The notes under the pieces: generated by a model
The model's input: only the letters and a program-made list of their open reading frames with translations
Database searches by the model: none
Told to the model about the DNA's origin: nothing
Source: Blepharisma japonicum
Lineage: Eukaryota > Ciliophora > Heterotrichea > Heterotrichida > Blepharismidae
Assembly (NCBI GenBank): GCA_949751835.1
Contig: CATKHK010000031.1
Location: forward strand, 1 to 64,000
Length of the DNA: 64,000 nt
Direction: 5' to 3'
Shown here: positions 20,718 to 31,967 of the stretch, piece after piece
Position numbering within the stretch: the first letter of the stretch is position 1
How the letters are laid out: each line of letters starts with the position of its first letter
Made by a program: the position numbers and the translations under genes

Positions 20718-22887
20718 TTATTGAGAGATTTCATGAATTGCTATTTGCTGCCTTGTCACAACTGGAGTGGAAAATTGTTTTTTATTTTTCTCCAAAGGAA
20801 TATAAGTATTAAGAAACTCGTCAATTGTCATTGTACCTTTGCCTAGCCTTACCATCAACTGATTATCATTCAAACTCATTCCTACTTCTTTGCTTCCAAT
20901 ATTATAAACTCCCGGATTTTTCCTATAAATCATTAGATCATACCAGTCTTTCCTTTCATTTAGCACGCTTCCGAATTTCTCATCAATTAAATCTCCTTTC
21001 ACAGTAACATAAAGAGGTCTTGTTTGTCTTAAATCGCCTACTATTTTTTGCATATTTTCTTTTTCAATGCATTTTTCATCTACCATTCTTTTGCAGCTTT
21101 CAACTGTTCTGCTAAGAGCTAGGCACTCTGAGGTTTGCTTTTCTAGATACTCAGTGAGCTGGTTAAGTTCTTGCAGTAATATAGACTTTATATTTTCATT
21201 CATATTAAGCTGATGCTCAAGAGCTTGTCGGATATTTTCTTGGTCATGCTGAGAACAGAGCTGAAGTTCTAAGTTAATAGTTTTATTCATCAAATTGAAA
21301 TTGGTGTGCGTCAAATCTTGGATTTCTTCAGTCTTATTTTCTAAAATATTTTCTAATTCATTTAATGTGTTAACTACGTCAGATTTCTCTTTAAGGAGGT
21401 TTTGATTTATTCTTGCGATTTCAGCTAATTCTTCTTCAAAAGTCTTAGCAGTTTTATGGATTTCAGTTTGAAGGAAAATGCATTTATTTTCTTTTTTCTC
21501 TGCAATATTCCTCGCTTCACTTATTTCTGCCGTTTCGTCTTCGAGAACTTTAATTTCTCCTTCCAATTCTTTTATAGTGCTTTCTAAGTCAAGATTAACT
21601 TTAGTTAGTTCTTCATTAACATTTTTTTGGTCAAAAAGTTGGCTTTGCAAATTTTTGATATCTCTCAGTAGTTGAGCTTTTTCTTCATTCAGTCTATTAA
21701 TGTTTTCTATTTGTTTTTTCTTTTGGTTTTCAAACTGTTGAATTGAAGTCCTATACTCTGATCTTAACTCGTCTCTTTTATTTTCTGACACTTTGAGCTC
21801 AGCCTCTAATCTTGAAATATGCTCTTTCATCGTCAAATAGTTAAATTCTTCAGCCTTTAGCTCTTTTAAACTTGCATTTAATGTTGCTAAACTGCTATTT
21901 AATTCATCTTGCTCTAAGCATTTCTGGTTGTAAAGATGCTGTTGATCTAGTAAATCCTGCATAGCTTTAGCTCTTTCTTCAATTGATTGAGAGTGCTTGT
22001 TACTTTGTTGCTTGCATTTTTCTTCTAATTCGCTGGTCGCTTTTCTTACACTTTCTTGCAAAATTAGTCGGTTTATTTGACTGTCATGAAGCTGCTTCCT
22101 TATTTGTTGGACTTCGTCTTGCATAATTTGGAGGCCTTTAAGCTTTTCATTTAGCCCTAATATGACTTCTCTTAAGTGTTCAGCTTCTTGCTTAGAGACC
22201 TGGGGGCCTTTCTGACCCATCTGCATAGGCAAATCTATTCCGAGCTCTTCTGCGTTTGAGTAGAGAAACCTGGAATAGCTTGGCTGCTCATTTGCGTAGT
22301 AGTCTTTAAGTAACTGTTTTATATCAGAATATGTGCTTTTACTTTCTTCCAGAGCCAAAAGCTCATATGTCTGGCTTTCAGCAAGTCTTACTAAATACAT
22401 GCATCTTGGGCATCCTTGGTTTCCTTCAGGAGAAGTATTTAAATCGAGCCTTGCAGAGGATTTTTGCTGATTGCTAGTGCTAGCTTGTGCTCCTGAAGAG
22501 TTTCTTATACTGATTTGAAGCTGAATCCTATAGGACTGCTCAGATTCTTCATAAAGCTGGTGAAATCTATTTGATGGAGACTTGCGAGATATTAGTTTTA
22601 TCCATTGCATAATTGACCCTCTTAAGTCACCTAAAATATCACCAATGCGAATTTCAGCAAAAGCAAGCTCTTGACTCGAGTCTTCTAAGGAAACCACTAA
22701 TATATCTTCAGGAGTAAGATTGACGATATCAAAAATAAATGGGGAATTAAACGGATGCTAAATAGAATTTTACTTGAACTGACTTTACTTGATCTTTTAA
22801 GAAGACTTTGCATATAAGAGAAGCACTTAGTTCTTTGGGGGAGTACACTTCATTAACTGTCACTTCAACTTTACTTAGGCCTTCCAT
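20718..22887 (-). CDS. C2-domain plus long coiled-coil protein
   Basis: 717 residues from two exons (22887-22774, 22757-20718) joined across a 16-nt intron. The first 150 residues read as a C2-like beta-sandwich: VEVTVNEVYSPKELS, SVQHPFNSPFIFDIVN, LEDSSQELAFAEIRIGD. It lacks an evident full set of Ca2+-binding Asp residues. Residues about 200-600 are a long, nearly continuous coiled coil. The last 110 residues (PLYVTVKGDLIDEKFGS onward) look globular and belong to no family I recognise. A membrane- or cytoskeleton-tethering role is plausible but unproven. The start is 41 bp from the stop of the p24 gene upstream on the same strand. Confidence 0.83.
22758..22773 (-). other. 16-nt spliceosomal intron
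   Basis: GTAAAATTCTATTTAG on the minus strand, phase 0. It is the only 16-nt intron here; its branch-type A sits six bases from the 3' end, as in the 15-nt introns. Retention shifts the frame into a TAA nine codons from the intron's first base. Confidence 0.9.
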
Positions 22888-22928
22888 TTATAAAAATGAT
22901 TATACTTAAATAGAAAAAATTCCTATAT

Positions 22929-23519
22929 CTAAATCATTTTCTTAGATTTAAAGAATCTTTTCAGATACAAAACTTGGATCAATGCTAAAGCAATCAAGAA
23001 TATTATTGTAAAGATTGAATACGCAACAACCCTTGAGTGGATAGTTTCATTAGTGCCTCGCATTTCTTCTTCTCTTTCCCTAATATTTTGCAGTTCTTTA
23101 TGTATTTGTCTAACGTTTTCCTTTACTAGTTCTATCTTTCTTTCAGAATCTTTTATGTCTTTAGTTGAAGCTACACCGCTGTAATCTTTTGCAGCAGCTC
23201 CAGTAATAATTTTTACATTGACCCAAGTAGCAAATTGTCCAGAATTTTCAACGCAAAGCATGTGTGGCCCTTCTTCTGTAGATGTAAAGCTAAATTTGTC
23301 TGAATTTATGTTGCTTTTCTCAACGATAGTTGAAATATCTTTAAATAAAACCCTATAAGAGAGTGGGCGGAGTTCTGGCCTTCTTTCTGCAAGGGAGACT
23401 TCTCCCACATAAAGGGTGCCTTTTGAGAGGTCTTCACCAAAGCACTGTTGTCCTCTAGGTTGGATATGAACTTCAAAGCCGAGGACTCCAGCAAGAATCA
23501 AAAATAGTATAAGAGCCAT
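22929..23519 (-). CDS. p24/TMED (emp24/gp25L) cargo receptor
   Basis: 196 residues, type I membrane protein. Signal peptide MALILFLILAGVLG, then a GOLD domain with the two conserved cysteines (QQCFGEDL and MLCVENSG), an acidic/basic coiled coil (about 120-165), a membrane segment (YSIFTIIFLIALALIQVLYL) and a short tail RFFKSKKMI. The tail has both the diphenylalanine and a dilysine KKxx signal, which bind COPII and COPI coats. Role: cargo selection and vesicle formation between ER and Golgi. I use the ATG at 23519, which begins the signal peptide. Confidence 0.93.
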   Translation of the reverse strand: MALILFLILAGVLGFEVHIQPRGQQCFGEDLSKGTLYVGEVSLAERRPELRPLSYRVLFKDISTIVEKSNINSDKFSFTSTEEGPHMLCVENSGQFATWVNVKIITGAAAKDYSGVASTKDIKDSERKIELVKENVRQIHKELQNIREREEEMRGTNETIHSRVVAYSIFTIIFLIALALIQVLYLKRFFKSKKMI

Positions 23520-23936
23520 TTTATATGTAATTACTTTTAGAATCAATTAATTGATTATTTATATAATAATTCTAAATTAGAAGCTAAGCTCTTATTTAAT
23601 TAATTTATCTATAAGTAGATAGCAAGTTGCTATCTTAAGCTGAAAGATTATTTATGAATTAAAATAAAAGTATATTATATTTAGAATTACAAAAAAATAG
23701 CTTATTTGTGCAATAAATGATAGATTTGAGTAGAATTAAGATAAAATTAACAAAAAAGCTATTAGTAAAGTCAAAATTTTCTATATTTTGCGTTTAATGA
23801 TGGGATAAAGAAACAAATAATAAGGCGAAATAATTAAATTCTTACAACATGGAAGTCAAAATTTTTATTCTCTAAAAACTTTCAATAAGTTATTAAAATC
23901 ATACTAAGCATTACTGCATTACTTGTGTGGGATTAA
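23520..23936. other. intergenic, AT-rich, nothing recognised
   Basis: 417 bp between two minus-strand genes. No coding frame or repeat was noticed. Confidence 0.6.
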
Positions 23937-24338
23937 TTAATATACACCCTGAAATATAGGCGCTTCTGGTGTGAATGAATACTTCTTTGGCCTAAACGAT
24001 GGTCTTCCATCTAATATCGATGATCCTTGCCTCCTGTGTACTTCAAGGAACTCTTGATTTACGGCACAGATTGTACAACAAAGATGAACGAAGCAGTCTG
24101 ATAGATATGCGGTCCTCATAGAATATTTTTCTCTTAGCCTACCTCTATTATAAGCTGCACCAATACACCCTAATCCACATGGGAGAAAGCAATGCAGAGC
24201 GAAATTTGATTTACATACTCTTGACACTAAGCGACCTTGCACACAGCAAGGACTTCCCACACACGAAAACAGTACAAGAGCGCAGAATAATCCAGGAGTC
24301 TTGTTGCATGAAAATAGGGCTTCTTCAAAGTCATTCAT
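23937..24338 (-). CDS. PLAC8-family Cys-rich protein
   Basis: 133 residues. The family pattern is visible: a Cys-rich hydrophobic first half (LFCALVLFSCVGSPCC), the stretch HCFLPCGLGCIGAAYNRGRL, then REKY and DCFVHLCCTICAVNQEFLE with the conserved Cys-Cys and QE. PLAC8/PCR/FWL proteins are membrane-associated; members are linked to metal or Ca2+ transport and to cell-size control. The first half of this protein may span or dip into the membrane. It is divergent from the CDPK gene with 137 bp between starts. Confidence 0.8.
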   Translation of the reverse strand: MNDFEEALFSCNKTPGLFCALVLFSCVGSPCCVQGRLVSRVCKSNFALHCFLPCGLGCIGAAYNRGRLREKYSMRTAYLSDCFVHLCCTICAVNQEFLEVHRRQGSSILDGRPSFRPKKYSFTPEAPIFQGVY

Positions 24339-24475
24339 TCATAATAAATATAATTTTTTAATGGCATAACATATTAACCTGAAGGCAATAATTTTTATTT
24401 AATAAATTAATAATAATTCTTGAACAGCATTTTTGGTGAAATTACACTATGAATATAAAACCTATTGGTGTAAAT

Positions 24476-25918
24476 ATGGGCTTGTGCATTTCTAGCAAAA
24501 GACAAGTCAAGCCTAGGAATTCGTTTACCATAAGTAAAATTGTGACAACATCTTTATGTCAAGTGCCTATAAGATCAGTTTATAAATTCGGGCAGATCAT
24601 TGGTAGTGGTCACTTTGGAATAGTCAGAATGGCAACATTCATAGGGACAAATTTAAAAGTAGCTATCAAGTCTATTCCAAAATCGTCGATTTCTTATAAT
24701 CCTGACAGACTTCGAACTGAAATTCAAATATTAAGTCAAGCAGACCATCCAAATATTATAAGACTTATAGAAACATATGAAGATGAAAAATTTATATATA
24801 TTGTTATGGAGCATTGTTCTGGTGGCGAATTATTTGCGAAAATAATCGAAGCTGGCCATTTTGATGAAAATCAGTCAAAATTTCTCTTAAGGAAAATTCT
24901 AATGGCAGTAAATCACTTGCATTTAAATAATATTGTCCATAGAGACATAAAACCAGAAAATTTTTTATTCGAATCTAACGATAAAGACTCTGAGCTAAAA
25001 TTGGTTGACTTTGGTCTTTCGAATAAATTTGGGAAAAAGTTTGGATGTTTGCATTCAAAAGTGGGAACACCATATTATATTGCACCTGAAGTTTTATCAG
25101 GCTCATATAGCAATAAATGCGATTTATGAAGTGTAGGGATTATTATGTATACTATGATATCTGGAGATTTACCATTTTTTTCAGATAACCAATCTGAAAT
25201 TTTTAGACAGATTTTAATAGGGAAATATCAAATGAAGAATGAAATTTGGAACAACATCTCCCCTGAAGCAAAAAATTTGATACAACGACTAATGTGTGTA
25301 GATTCTGCGAAGCGATTATCAGCATCAGAAGCATTAGCACATCCTTGGTTCATTTCTCAGTCTCCTATAAAATTTTCAATTGATGCAGGAATGTTGAAAG
25401 CTTTGCAAGACTATAGAAAAATATCCCTTTTTCAAAAAGAAGCTTTGATGATACTTATTAAGCATTTATCTATACATGAGCTCAAAGAACTTAACGAATC
25501 TTTTCTGAGTTTAGATCAATATAACAATGGTGTTATTTCTATACAATTATTAAGTGAATCTCTTAAAAATTCAAGTTGGCATTTAGCCCAAAAAGAAATT
25601 GATGAGTTGATTCAATCAATAGATGTAGATCGAAATGGTACTCTTAATTATAGCGAATTTCTTGCAGCCACTCTTTCCTCAAAATTAAATTTACAAGAAG
25701 AAATAATTTGACTTACTTTTATGCATTTTGACGTGGAACGAAAAGGCTTTATCACAGCAACTGATATTGAAGAAGCATTAAACCGTCAAGGACATAAGCT
25801 TGGCAGCAAGGAGATTGAGCAAATGCTTTGTGAAATAGGAAAAAGAAGAACCGACAAAATCACATACGAGGAATTTCTTAATATATTTCTCAACATAAAA
25901 TCCACAAAAACTCTTTAG
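24476..25918 (+). CDS. calcium-dependent protein kinase (CDPK)
   Basis: 480 residues from the ATG at 24476, in one frame with TGA Trp codons at 25127-25129 (KCDLWSVGI) and 25709-25711. That start gives MGLCISSK, a myristoylation plus palmitoylation signal usual in CDPKs; an ATG at 24449 would hide it behind nine residues, so I reject it. The kinase domain has GSGHFGIVRMA, VAIK, HRDIKPEN, DFG and GTPYYIAPE. An autoinhibitory junction follows, then four EF-hands, of which the second (DVDRNGTLNYSEF) looks canonical; the first and third lack some ligands and the fourth (GKRRTDKITYEEF) is degenerate. Role: direct Ca2+-activated phosphorylation at membranes. Confidence 0.93.
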
Positions 25919-26007
25919 ACATTGCATTGATTATAAAATTTAATTTTCCAAAAAAACATTTTCGCTATTTTAGCATATAAATGCGATTTATTTCTAGAAA
26001 CTAACTC

Positions 26008-26553
26008 TTAGTTAATCAGAGCAATGGCTTTCTGTCTTCTATGCTCTTCTGCCAACTCTTGCTCAATGACAGCTAACTTCTTGATCATTTCTACCGTGTA
26101 AATGCGGCTAATTTCCAAATAGTGAGCTGAAGTTCTCCAGTTGAGTGTATTTCTAGGGAATTTTCTTGAATATTTGGCATTGAAATAAGCCAAGTGGTCA
26201 GGGTTGTTTTTCATTGAAGACATCAAGTTGTAGTCATATATGAAGGAGTGACCAAACCAAAATAGGAGAATTAAACGATGTCTTGCGAAGAGGTAGTAGA
26301 ATTTACCTGGGTGCATGTCCATTTCAAATAGCCTTTTGTAGAGAGGACCCCATGGACGTTGGGTCATTGTATAAATCATCATGTACAAAGTATTGAAGAC
26401 TTTGCCCCAGCTTTCAATAATCGGTAATGGGACTCTGCCTATTCTGAACCATCTGCCAAGTTTGCCTTTCATGCCTTGTTTTCCTTCCCATGTTTTTAAG
26501 GTCTTTTCAACTGGGGATAAGAGGTACCTATAGACTTCAGAGATTAGCACCAT
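26008..26553 (-). CDS. hypothetical protein, possibly mitochondrial
   Basis: 181 residues, unrecognised. It is basic, rich in Arg, Tyr and Trp, with one hydrophobic stretch near residues 88-105 (FARHRLILLFWFGHSFIYDY) that could be membrane-embedded, and a Glu/Lys helix at the end. The composition recalls lineage-specific subunits of ciliate respiratory complexes, but I have no motif to prove it. Trp codons are TGG, as in the strongly expressed genes here. Confidence 0.6.
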   Translation of the reverse strand: MVLISEVYRYLLSPVEKTLKTWEGKQGMKGKLGRWFRIGRVPLPIIESWGKVFNTLYMMIYTMTQRPWGPLYKRLFEMDMHPGKFYYLFARHRLILLFWFGHSFIYDYNLMSSMKNNPDHLAYFNAKYSRKFPRNTLNWRTSAHYLEISRIYTVEMIKKLAVIEQELAEEHRRQKAIALIN

Positions 26554-26633
26554 TTCTAATAATGATTAGTGGTTTTAAAAGATTTTCTTACCTGGAAAAG
26601 GCAAATAAAGTTTTAATTTTATTTCAAAGAAAT

Positions 26634-27926
26634 TTATGCTTGGAAGGATTCTGCTTGCTTATTGATAGGGTCTCCTGTTATTGGATCAATTACAACAAAA
26701 TCTTCAGACTCCGTGCTATTTGTGACGCTACCTCTCTGTTCGTTGCGTCTTTCGTTGATGGCTTTTATCATTGCTTGCTCTTTTTCTCGCTTTTCTTCGT
26801 CTTCTTCTACACATTTCTCTTTGCAAAACCAAAATCCTTTATTAAAAATGCCATTAGTTTTCAAAAATGTGTTCCCACACTTGCAAGTTGTTACTTTTGA
26901 AACTACATGCTTATTTGAGCATTCTTCACTGCAAAATTCTTTTCCATCATTCAATATCCCATCAACTTTAGAAAAAATTTTATAGCAGCTTCAGCATGAC
27001 TTTTTTTCTATTATAAGTGGCTTATTGGAGCCTATTCCTTCATCAGCCTTTTCAAGAATTGCTGACTGTTCAGGCTGCCATGCGCCATTGTAAAACAATT
27101 TTGAGCCTTCTTTTGGAAGCATGTCAGGAGTTACAGGATCTACGAACCTAACCTTTTTAAGCTCTTTGGAATCGTCTCTTTGGTTAGGATCGTGCTTAGT
27201 CATGCTTCCTCCTTTCCTAAAATTGTCAAGCGCTTCCCTGAACATTGCAGCTGACTCTACTTCGTTGAAATTTCCATTGTTTTCTAATAATGAATCTCCA
27301 ATAGCAGCATCTCTTGTCCCTTCTGAAGTACTTGGATGAGGCAGTTCCACTTGTTGAGGGTATGGAAGGGCTTCTAATGTTCGTTCTGACTGGCTTGACT
27401 GATTTTTATTTTCCCTGATTTTTTTCAGAAGTTTTAATCTGTGACCTAAAGGGATGCTTAAATTATTGAGATGGTCTTCTGTGAGCTCAAGCAATATTTC
27501 AAGTTCATCAATTCCGTTTTCTATTAGTAAATTATAATATTTTTCCATTCCGCAAGATATCAAGAAATCCATAATTGGGTTTGTTTTAGGGGTTTCTTCT
27601 ATCTTAGGAGAAGAATCCTCGATTAATGCACTTGTAGGTATAAATTCGTCGGTTTTTTGTGGCCTCTTAGCGTTTTGGCTGCTTGGAGGCTTAGGCTTAT
27701 AGCTAAGCACTAAATCAGCATAATTTGTATTTGGTTTATTTTGTGTGCCGGATCTCCATCTTGTGCCTTCTTTTTGTTTAGGAGCTTGTTCTCGCTTTGT
27801 CTTTTCATTTTTCATAAAATCTCTTAGCTGAGCAAGCTTTGCTTCCATGAGTTTGGCTTCTTCTTCCAAAACGTCACTACCCGCGCTGACTTTTTTCTTT
27901 AGAATTCCTGCTTTTGAATACTTCAT
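26634..27926 (-). CDS. SAM-domain protein with C-terminal Cys (zinc) clusters
   Basis: 430 residues in one frame; a TGA at 26991-26993 is Trp between two Cys (KKSCWSCYK). A short N-terminal helix rich in Glu/Lys is followed by a disordered stretch, a SAM domain at about 115-172 (MDFLISCGMEKYYNLLIENG, LSIPLGHRLKLLKKI), a second disordered region and a Cys-rich end. The end holds CWSCYK, FCSEECSNKH, CKCGNTF and WFCKEKC, consistent with two treble-clef or FCS/MYM-like zinc sites. SAM domains mediate self-association or RNA/protein binding. I do not recognise the combination. The frame would be cut into two genes under the standard code. Confidence 0.75.
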
Positions 27927-28032
27927 TAATTTGTTATAACAAAAATGGAATTTTACAGTTTAAAATGGCGAATTAATGATATTAGATACAAATTAGCTTT
28001 TAGAGTGGTTAAATTTAGCTATTAAGTACACA

Positions 28033-29562
28033 TTATATTTTTTCGATTTGTAAGTGAACCTTTGTGGAGCATTTTTGAGACGTGTTTGTGATAGTTAATT
28101 TGTTTTTAGGAGGTACAGAAAATGCGTCCCATTGGGAAAGCTTAAGAACTGATTCATGGATAGTAACCTGTGTAGCGAAGCACCCAGACATCATAATAAT
28201 TCCCATTGCTCTTGAGTTTATTATACCAAGATCAATAGTCTCATCTGGCTTCAGACTAACCACAATTAATTTAATCCTATCATCTTCTCCTACAATTGCT
28301 ATTTTTCCTTTAGCTTCTCCATCACATACTCAACTAGATTTTGGATATATCACTTTTTCAAGGACTTCTTTATTAGTTCTTGGATCATAAATGGGAAACT
28401 GACATTCTTGCTGAAGTTCATTTTCCCTCAATTTAGGTCTCTTGGGCTCTCTGTTATATATTTTTTCATCACTTTTAGTTAAGTAGCCCTCATCTTTGAC
28501 ATCAACTCCAAGAATTATATTTGATTCATCGTAAACAATTCTTTCATTTCTTCAGTGTTGGACTGGCTTGATTCTATTTCTTATCGGATACCTTCGGTTT
28601 TCGTTATCTTGAGAAGGGGCAATATATTTTCTTTTCAGGCCAAATTTTTCATTTGTATGTGGAGTTTTTTTGGAAGGGTTTTTAGGAATAGAAGGTGCTG
28701 AAGGAATATTCATTTGTGCAGGGTTATATAAAAACTCTTCGTCTTCAGTGCTATCTAAAGTGTTATCATTTGGGATAGTATCAGTAGATAGGGGTGATCC
28801 AATTGAGAAATCTGATTGATTTGTAATGTCCTCGAAAGGAATTTGCTCAATAATGCTGTTTTGTATAGTATTTAGCTTGGTTTGATATATAAGCTCCTCG
28901 TCTGATGTTTCAAAACTCATATCATTGAAAACTGAAGCAATGCTATCTCTTGCATGCCTTTGGATGATTACTTGAGAGATCTCTTCTTCTTGACTGCTAA
29001 AGTTGAGATTTTTAATGGTTTCATTAAAAGGAAGTTCCACAACTTTGGCTCTTTCTACTATTGACCGCTCAAATTCACTCAAGTCAGCTCTTCTTTTAAG
29101 CATATATTTTTCCTCTGCTGCTTCACTTTCTCTTATCTTTTTGTCTTCTAAAATATTTTGTTCCTGTGCATTTAAAGCAACTGGCTTCTTTAATACACTC
29201 CCAGCTTTATTTATAACTTTATCTGAAGAGTCATATTCTTTTTGAATTTCAGCAGGTTGATTTTCAGTATTTTTTTCTTTAAAATTTGTCTTTAAGGAAG
29301 TTCTGCGACTGGGAGCACCTGAAAAAGTGCTAAAACTTTGTCTAAAGTAAGAAGATGCCGATGAAGGTCTTGATAGAAAATTTTCTTCAGAAGAGTCGCT
29401 ATCATCCATCTCAAACGCTCTTTTTGGAGTTTCTTGTTCATTAGCTGAATCACTATATAAAATTTACAATGCTGCTAAATAGCCTTTAGGCTGACTATTG
29501 TATTTTTCATTTTCTATATTAAATTGTCAATTTGATACGTCTAATTCTTGCCTTTTTCCCAT
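28033..29562 (-). CDS. CENP-C/Mif2 inner kinetochore protein
   Basis: 504 residues from two exons (29562-29468, 29452-28033) split by a 15-nt intron. The CENP-C motif is at about 318-340: RRYPIRNRIKPVQHW then RNERIVYDE, with Arg-Arg, Pro-x-x-x-Trp and RxERI as in animal, plant and fungal proteins. Its Trp332 is a TGA codon. In known proteins this motif binds the CENP-A C-terminal tail and the H2A-H2B acidic patch. The last 100 residues form a cupin-like dimer domain as in Mif2, with GIIMMSGCFATQVTIHESVL and QWDAFSVPPKNKLTITN. The N-terminal 300 residues are acidic, Ser-rich and disordered. Expected location: centromeres of micronuclear chromosomes. Confidence 0.87.
29453..29467 (-). other. 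15-nt spliceosomal intron
   Basis: GTAAATTTTATATAG on the minus strand, phase 2. Removal joins KGYLAA to FDSANEQ; retention gives an in-frame TAA. Confidence 0.85.
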
Positions 29563-30727
<1,165 letters not shown>

Positions 30728-30757
30728 TAATTTTTAAGAAAAATATTGATAAATTAT

Positions 30758-31849
30758 TTAATCATCCTTAGCACCTGCTTGAGACTCTTCAGCGCCTGCT
30801 TTCACCACCACAACACCTTCTTCCATCAAATCAAGTTTGAAAGATTTGTATTCTCTTCTCATTCTCAATGTAGGAAGCTCTACATTGCTTTCAATGCTGT
30901 TCAATCTTTGTGAAATATTTTGCAAAAGAACTTCCATTCTGTCATCAATTGCCTGCCTTCTCCATTTCATTTTTTTTAATTGATCGTCTACATAATGTTT
31001 ACAGTAAACTTCGCTGAGGACATATCCTTGGACAAAACCAATAAAACGTTCATGGCCAATTTTTCTTATTGCTTCAGGCATTGTTTCGTTCCCTCTCAGT
31101 GTCTATTTATTTCTTACATGAAAAGGCTTTTCAAAGATCCCTTTGAAAATATGATCACTAGCAATTTCTCTTCTATATGATTCTATTTGCTGCATTTTTT
31201 TAAGAATTTTCGAGTACATGTCAGGCCTCATCAGTGCATTTGTCCTCATTAAATATCTTCTATGCTCTAAAATAGCAATTTTTCTGCACTCATATTGGGT
31301 TGCTTGAGGTTCCTATATAAAATATACCCTCAATGACCATACATCATCTTCCACCTTGCATATTTTAAAACCAGCGAGAGCCCTTATAGCTTTAATCATA
31401 TCGTTTCCTTTATATCGCTCTCCTCTTAAGCTTCGCAGCTTATGATAAATTTCATCGATTGCTAGAGAAATATCTTGGACATCGGTTGGACCATTTATTC
31501 GTAAAAAATTGATAACAAAACCCGTGAATGAGTTATAAAATTGCTTCCTTGAAGACATGACCTCATTTTCCCATTTCGGTAGACTATATTCTTTTCCTTT
31601 TTCTTTTGTTTCTTCATTAATTTCTGAGATTCTAGCGAATTTTACAAGTGGAGCTTTAATTATCTCAACATTTCTGGGGGTTTTAGGAGCCTTTTTTGAA
31701 GCTTTCTTTAATTTTTGTTCAAGTTTTTTGGCTTTCTTTTCTGCTCTCGCTTTTTCTTTAGCCTTTTTTTCAATAAGCTTTTTCTCTTTAGCAGAAATCT
31801 TTGTCTTTTTCTTAGGGGATTTTATCTTCTTTGCATTATGGTTTTTCAT
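30758..31849 (-). CDS. three-exon protein with a winged-helix-like region
   Basis: 353 residues from exons 31849-31328, 31312-31118 and 31102-30758. Without splicing the locus looks like two short proteins; both introns are 15 nt and phase 0, and removal links them smoothly (VWSLR-EPQATQYECRK; KPFH-TLRGNETMPEA). The first 75 residues are extremely Lys-rich, with repeated KK and EKK, like a nucleic-acid-binding tail or nuclear signal. Residues about 95-190 (FVINFLRINGPTDVQDISLA, ERYKGNDMIKAIRALAGF, DDVWSLR) look like a winged-helix fold. The C-terminal half is helical and unrecognised. A chromatin or RNA role is a guess. Confidence 0.75.
31103..31117 (-). other. 15-nt spliceosomal intron
   Basis: GTAAGAAATAAATAG on the minus strand, phase 0. 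It ends in an in-frame TAG if retained. Confidence 0.85.
31313..31327 (-). other. 15-nt spliceosomal intron
   Basis: GTATATTTTATATAG on the minus strand, phase 0. Its last three bases are the TAG that would otherwise look like the end of the upstream frame. Confidence 0.85.
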
Positions 31850-31967
31850 TTTTATTTGAAATATTTAATTATTATTTTAGATTTGTATATTTAACTTAAC
31901 TTCAAAACAAATAAGTGCTCTTTTAAAATATTAAACAAGAATATTTTCAAGATTCTAATAATAAACG

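Noticed and set aside
24449-24475. Longer CDPK start
   Set aside because: It would bury the MGLCIS acylation signal, which is typical of CDPK N-termini.
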